Part shown: positions 63,452 to 64,000 of the stretch, in pieces
How the letters are laid out: the number at the start of each line of letters is the position of its first letter
Numbering within the stretch: the first letter of the stretch is position 1
Program-made: the position numbers and the translations under genes
Notes under the pieces: model-generated
Seen by the model: the letters and a program-made list of their open reading frames with translations, nothing else
Told to the model about the DNA's origin: nothing
The model's database searches: none
Assembly (NCBI GenBank): GCA_937989585.1
Contig: CALKRW010000052.1
Coordinates: 68,850-132,849 of the forward strand
DNA: 64,000 nucleotides
Source of the DNA: an uncultured Porphyromonadaceae bacterium
Lineage (GTDB): Bacteria; Bacteroidota; Bacteroidia; Bacteroidales; Muribaculaceae
Direction of reading: 5' to 3'

Positions 63452-63766
63452 AAAGGCAAACCCACCATCGACAAAGCGCTACCCAAGTTCTACGCTTTCT
63501 GCGGGCGTGACACGTGGATAGGGCACAATATTCGCCGCTTCGACCTGCCGGTGATCGCCAGGGAGGCGCAGAGGGTCGGCGCCGGAATGCCGGACGTGAG
63601 CTTCTACGACACGATGGAATTATCCCAGGCATTGCTGCCGCAGCTCGACCATCATCGCGTGGTGGACCTCATTCGATATTTCGGCATCGCCAAGACCGAG
63701 CGGCATCGCGCCGCCGATGATGCGGCACAGACGGCGCAAATCTTCGAATGCCTGAAGCGGATATAA
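63452..63766 (+). CDS. DEDDh 3'-5' exonuclease fragment (DnaQ-like)
   Basis: The last 104 codons of an exonuclease of the DNA polymerase III epsilon type. Motif II is WIGHNIRRFDLPVIAREAQR (His-Asn, Asp) and motif III is HRAADDAAQTAQIF (His, Asp), as in DEDDh enzymes; motif I (DxE) is missing with the 5' end. The frame stays open to the left across the atpA antisense strand, which is an accident of the join. Codon choice is GC-rich and resembles actinobacteria such as Bifidobacterium, but this is only an impression. Confidence 0.8.
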   Translation, partial: KGKPTIDKALPKFYAFCGRDTWIGHNIRRFDLPVIAREAQRVGAGMPDVSFYDTMELSQALLPQLDHHRVVDLIRYFGIAKTERHRAADDAAQTAQIFECLKRI

Positions 63767-63805
63767 GCTTTATAAAGACTTATAAAGGCTTATAAGGCAA
63801 TATAA
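63764..63805 (+). repeat. Short AT-rich tandem repeats after the exonuclease
   Basis: Degenerate copies of CTTATAAAG about every 11 bp between the exonuclease stop and the terminator. Too short and irregular to call iterons. Confidence 0.3.
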
Positions 63806-63826
63806 AAGCCCCACAATGTGGGGCTT
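63806..63826. terminator. Bidirectional terminator between convergent genes
   Basis: AAGCCCCAC AAT GTGGGGCTT: a perfect 9-bp stem with A-rich sequence on one side and T-rich on the other. It serves the exonuclease and the convergent partial gene. Confidence 0.8.
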
Positions 63827-63840
63827 CATTATCTTCGCTT

Positions 63841-64000
63841 TTATTCGAGGTCAGCGTCTCCGCTGGCTGGACAGTGTGCCAACTCCTCGCCATCGACGGT
63901 AAGGGCCAGCATCCAGGTGGGATTATCGCCCTTTTGATGGATCATCGTGTCCGGGATGCTGGTTTCGAATGTGGCATCGTCGGTGGAGAGATTCCATCCT
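63841..64000 (-). CDS. C-terminal fragment of an unrecognised protein
   Basis: Minus-strand open frame from the window edge to TAA at 63,843-63,841, 53 codons: GWNLSTDDATFETSIPDTMI, then HQKGDNPTWMLALTVDGEEL, ending CPASGDADLE. No family recognised. It converges on the exonuclease fragment across the shared terminator, which supports its being real. Belongs to the third-source segment. Confidence 0.55.
   Translation of the reverse strand, partial: GWNLSTDDATFETSIPDTMIHQKGDNPTWMLALTVDGEELAHCPASGDADLE

Overview
Most of this window (about 1-60,400) reads as one continuous chromosome segment from a Bacteroidales bacterium, probably a gut Muribaculaceae-like organism. The evidence is the content: Bacteroidetes-type glycine-lipid genes (glsA/glsB), a TamL-TamB pair, an HmuY-type heme lipoprotein next to a TonB receptor, and an F-ATPase in the Bacteroidetes order D-C-B-E-F-H-A-G. 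Many intergenic regions also carry the Bacteroidetes promoter signature TTTG-N19/20-TAnnTTTG. The genus cannot be fixed from the sequence alone.

Layout. 1-0.9 kb: end of a DEAD-box RNA helicase. 0.9-1.8 kb: a DUF1460 peptidase-like protein. 1.9-6.8 kb: a heme-uptake operon read leftward (sorting-domain protein, calycin-like protein, HmuY-like lipoprotein, TonB receptor, membrane protein). 6.9-13 kb: an RND efflux operon (TolC-like, membrane fusion protein, AcrB-like pump, PG0541-like protein). 13.2-14.5 kb: UDP-glucose dehydrogenase. 14.8-17.8 kb: a scarred accessory patch with two decayed toxin-antitoxin-like genes, a broken kinase ending in a copy of the neighbouring acyltransferase tail, an intact candidate toxin-antitoxin pair, and an acyltransferase. 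18.3-25.5 kb: tamL and tamB. 25.9-27.6 kb: acpP and fabF. 27.7-30.8 kb: an AT-rich module of three exported proteins, two of which share a zinc-ribbon tail. 30.8-32.6 kb: a structured intergenic region and a DUF4143 ATPase with tandem palindromes at its promoter. 32.7-34.5 kb: glsB and glsA. 34.6-38.4 kb: an arsenic-type operon. 38.5-43.5 kb: VOC protein, GNAT acetyltransferase, I9-like lipoprotein, aspS, Nif3-like and zinc-ribbon genes. 43.6-46 kb: tatA, tatC and a divergent DAACS symporter. 46.3-47.2 kb: fabD. 47.4-54.1 kb: nuoI-N. 54.2-60.4 kb: F-ATPase.

The right end is not the same genome. Inside atpD, around 60,360-60,530, the sequence switches from a Bacteroidetes-type to a Firmicutes-type beta subunit and continues into Firmicutes-type atpG and atpA in the Firmicutes order A-G-D. 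Near 63,450 atpA stops abruptly and is joined to part of a DnaQ-like exonuclease gene from a third source. Both joins look like assembly chimeras, the first at a highly conserved stretch of atpD.

How the genes work together: the nuo and atp genes form one leftward energy block with no terminator visible between atpG and nuoI. acpP, fabF and fabD supply fatty-acid synthesis; glsA/glsB use acyl chains for glycine lipids; Tat, TamL/TamB, RND and TonB systems serve the envelope. The best candidates for undescribed biology are the AT-rich zinc-ribbon module, the palindrome-controlled and apparently leaderless DUF4143 gene beside a perfect 25-bp inverted repeat, and the 15.9-16.8 kb toxin-antitoxin-like pair.
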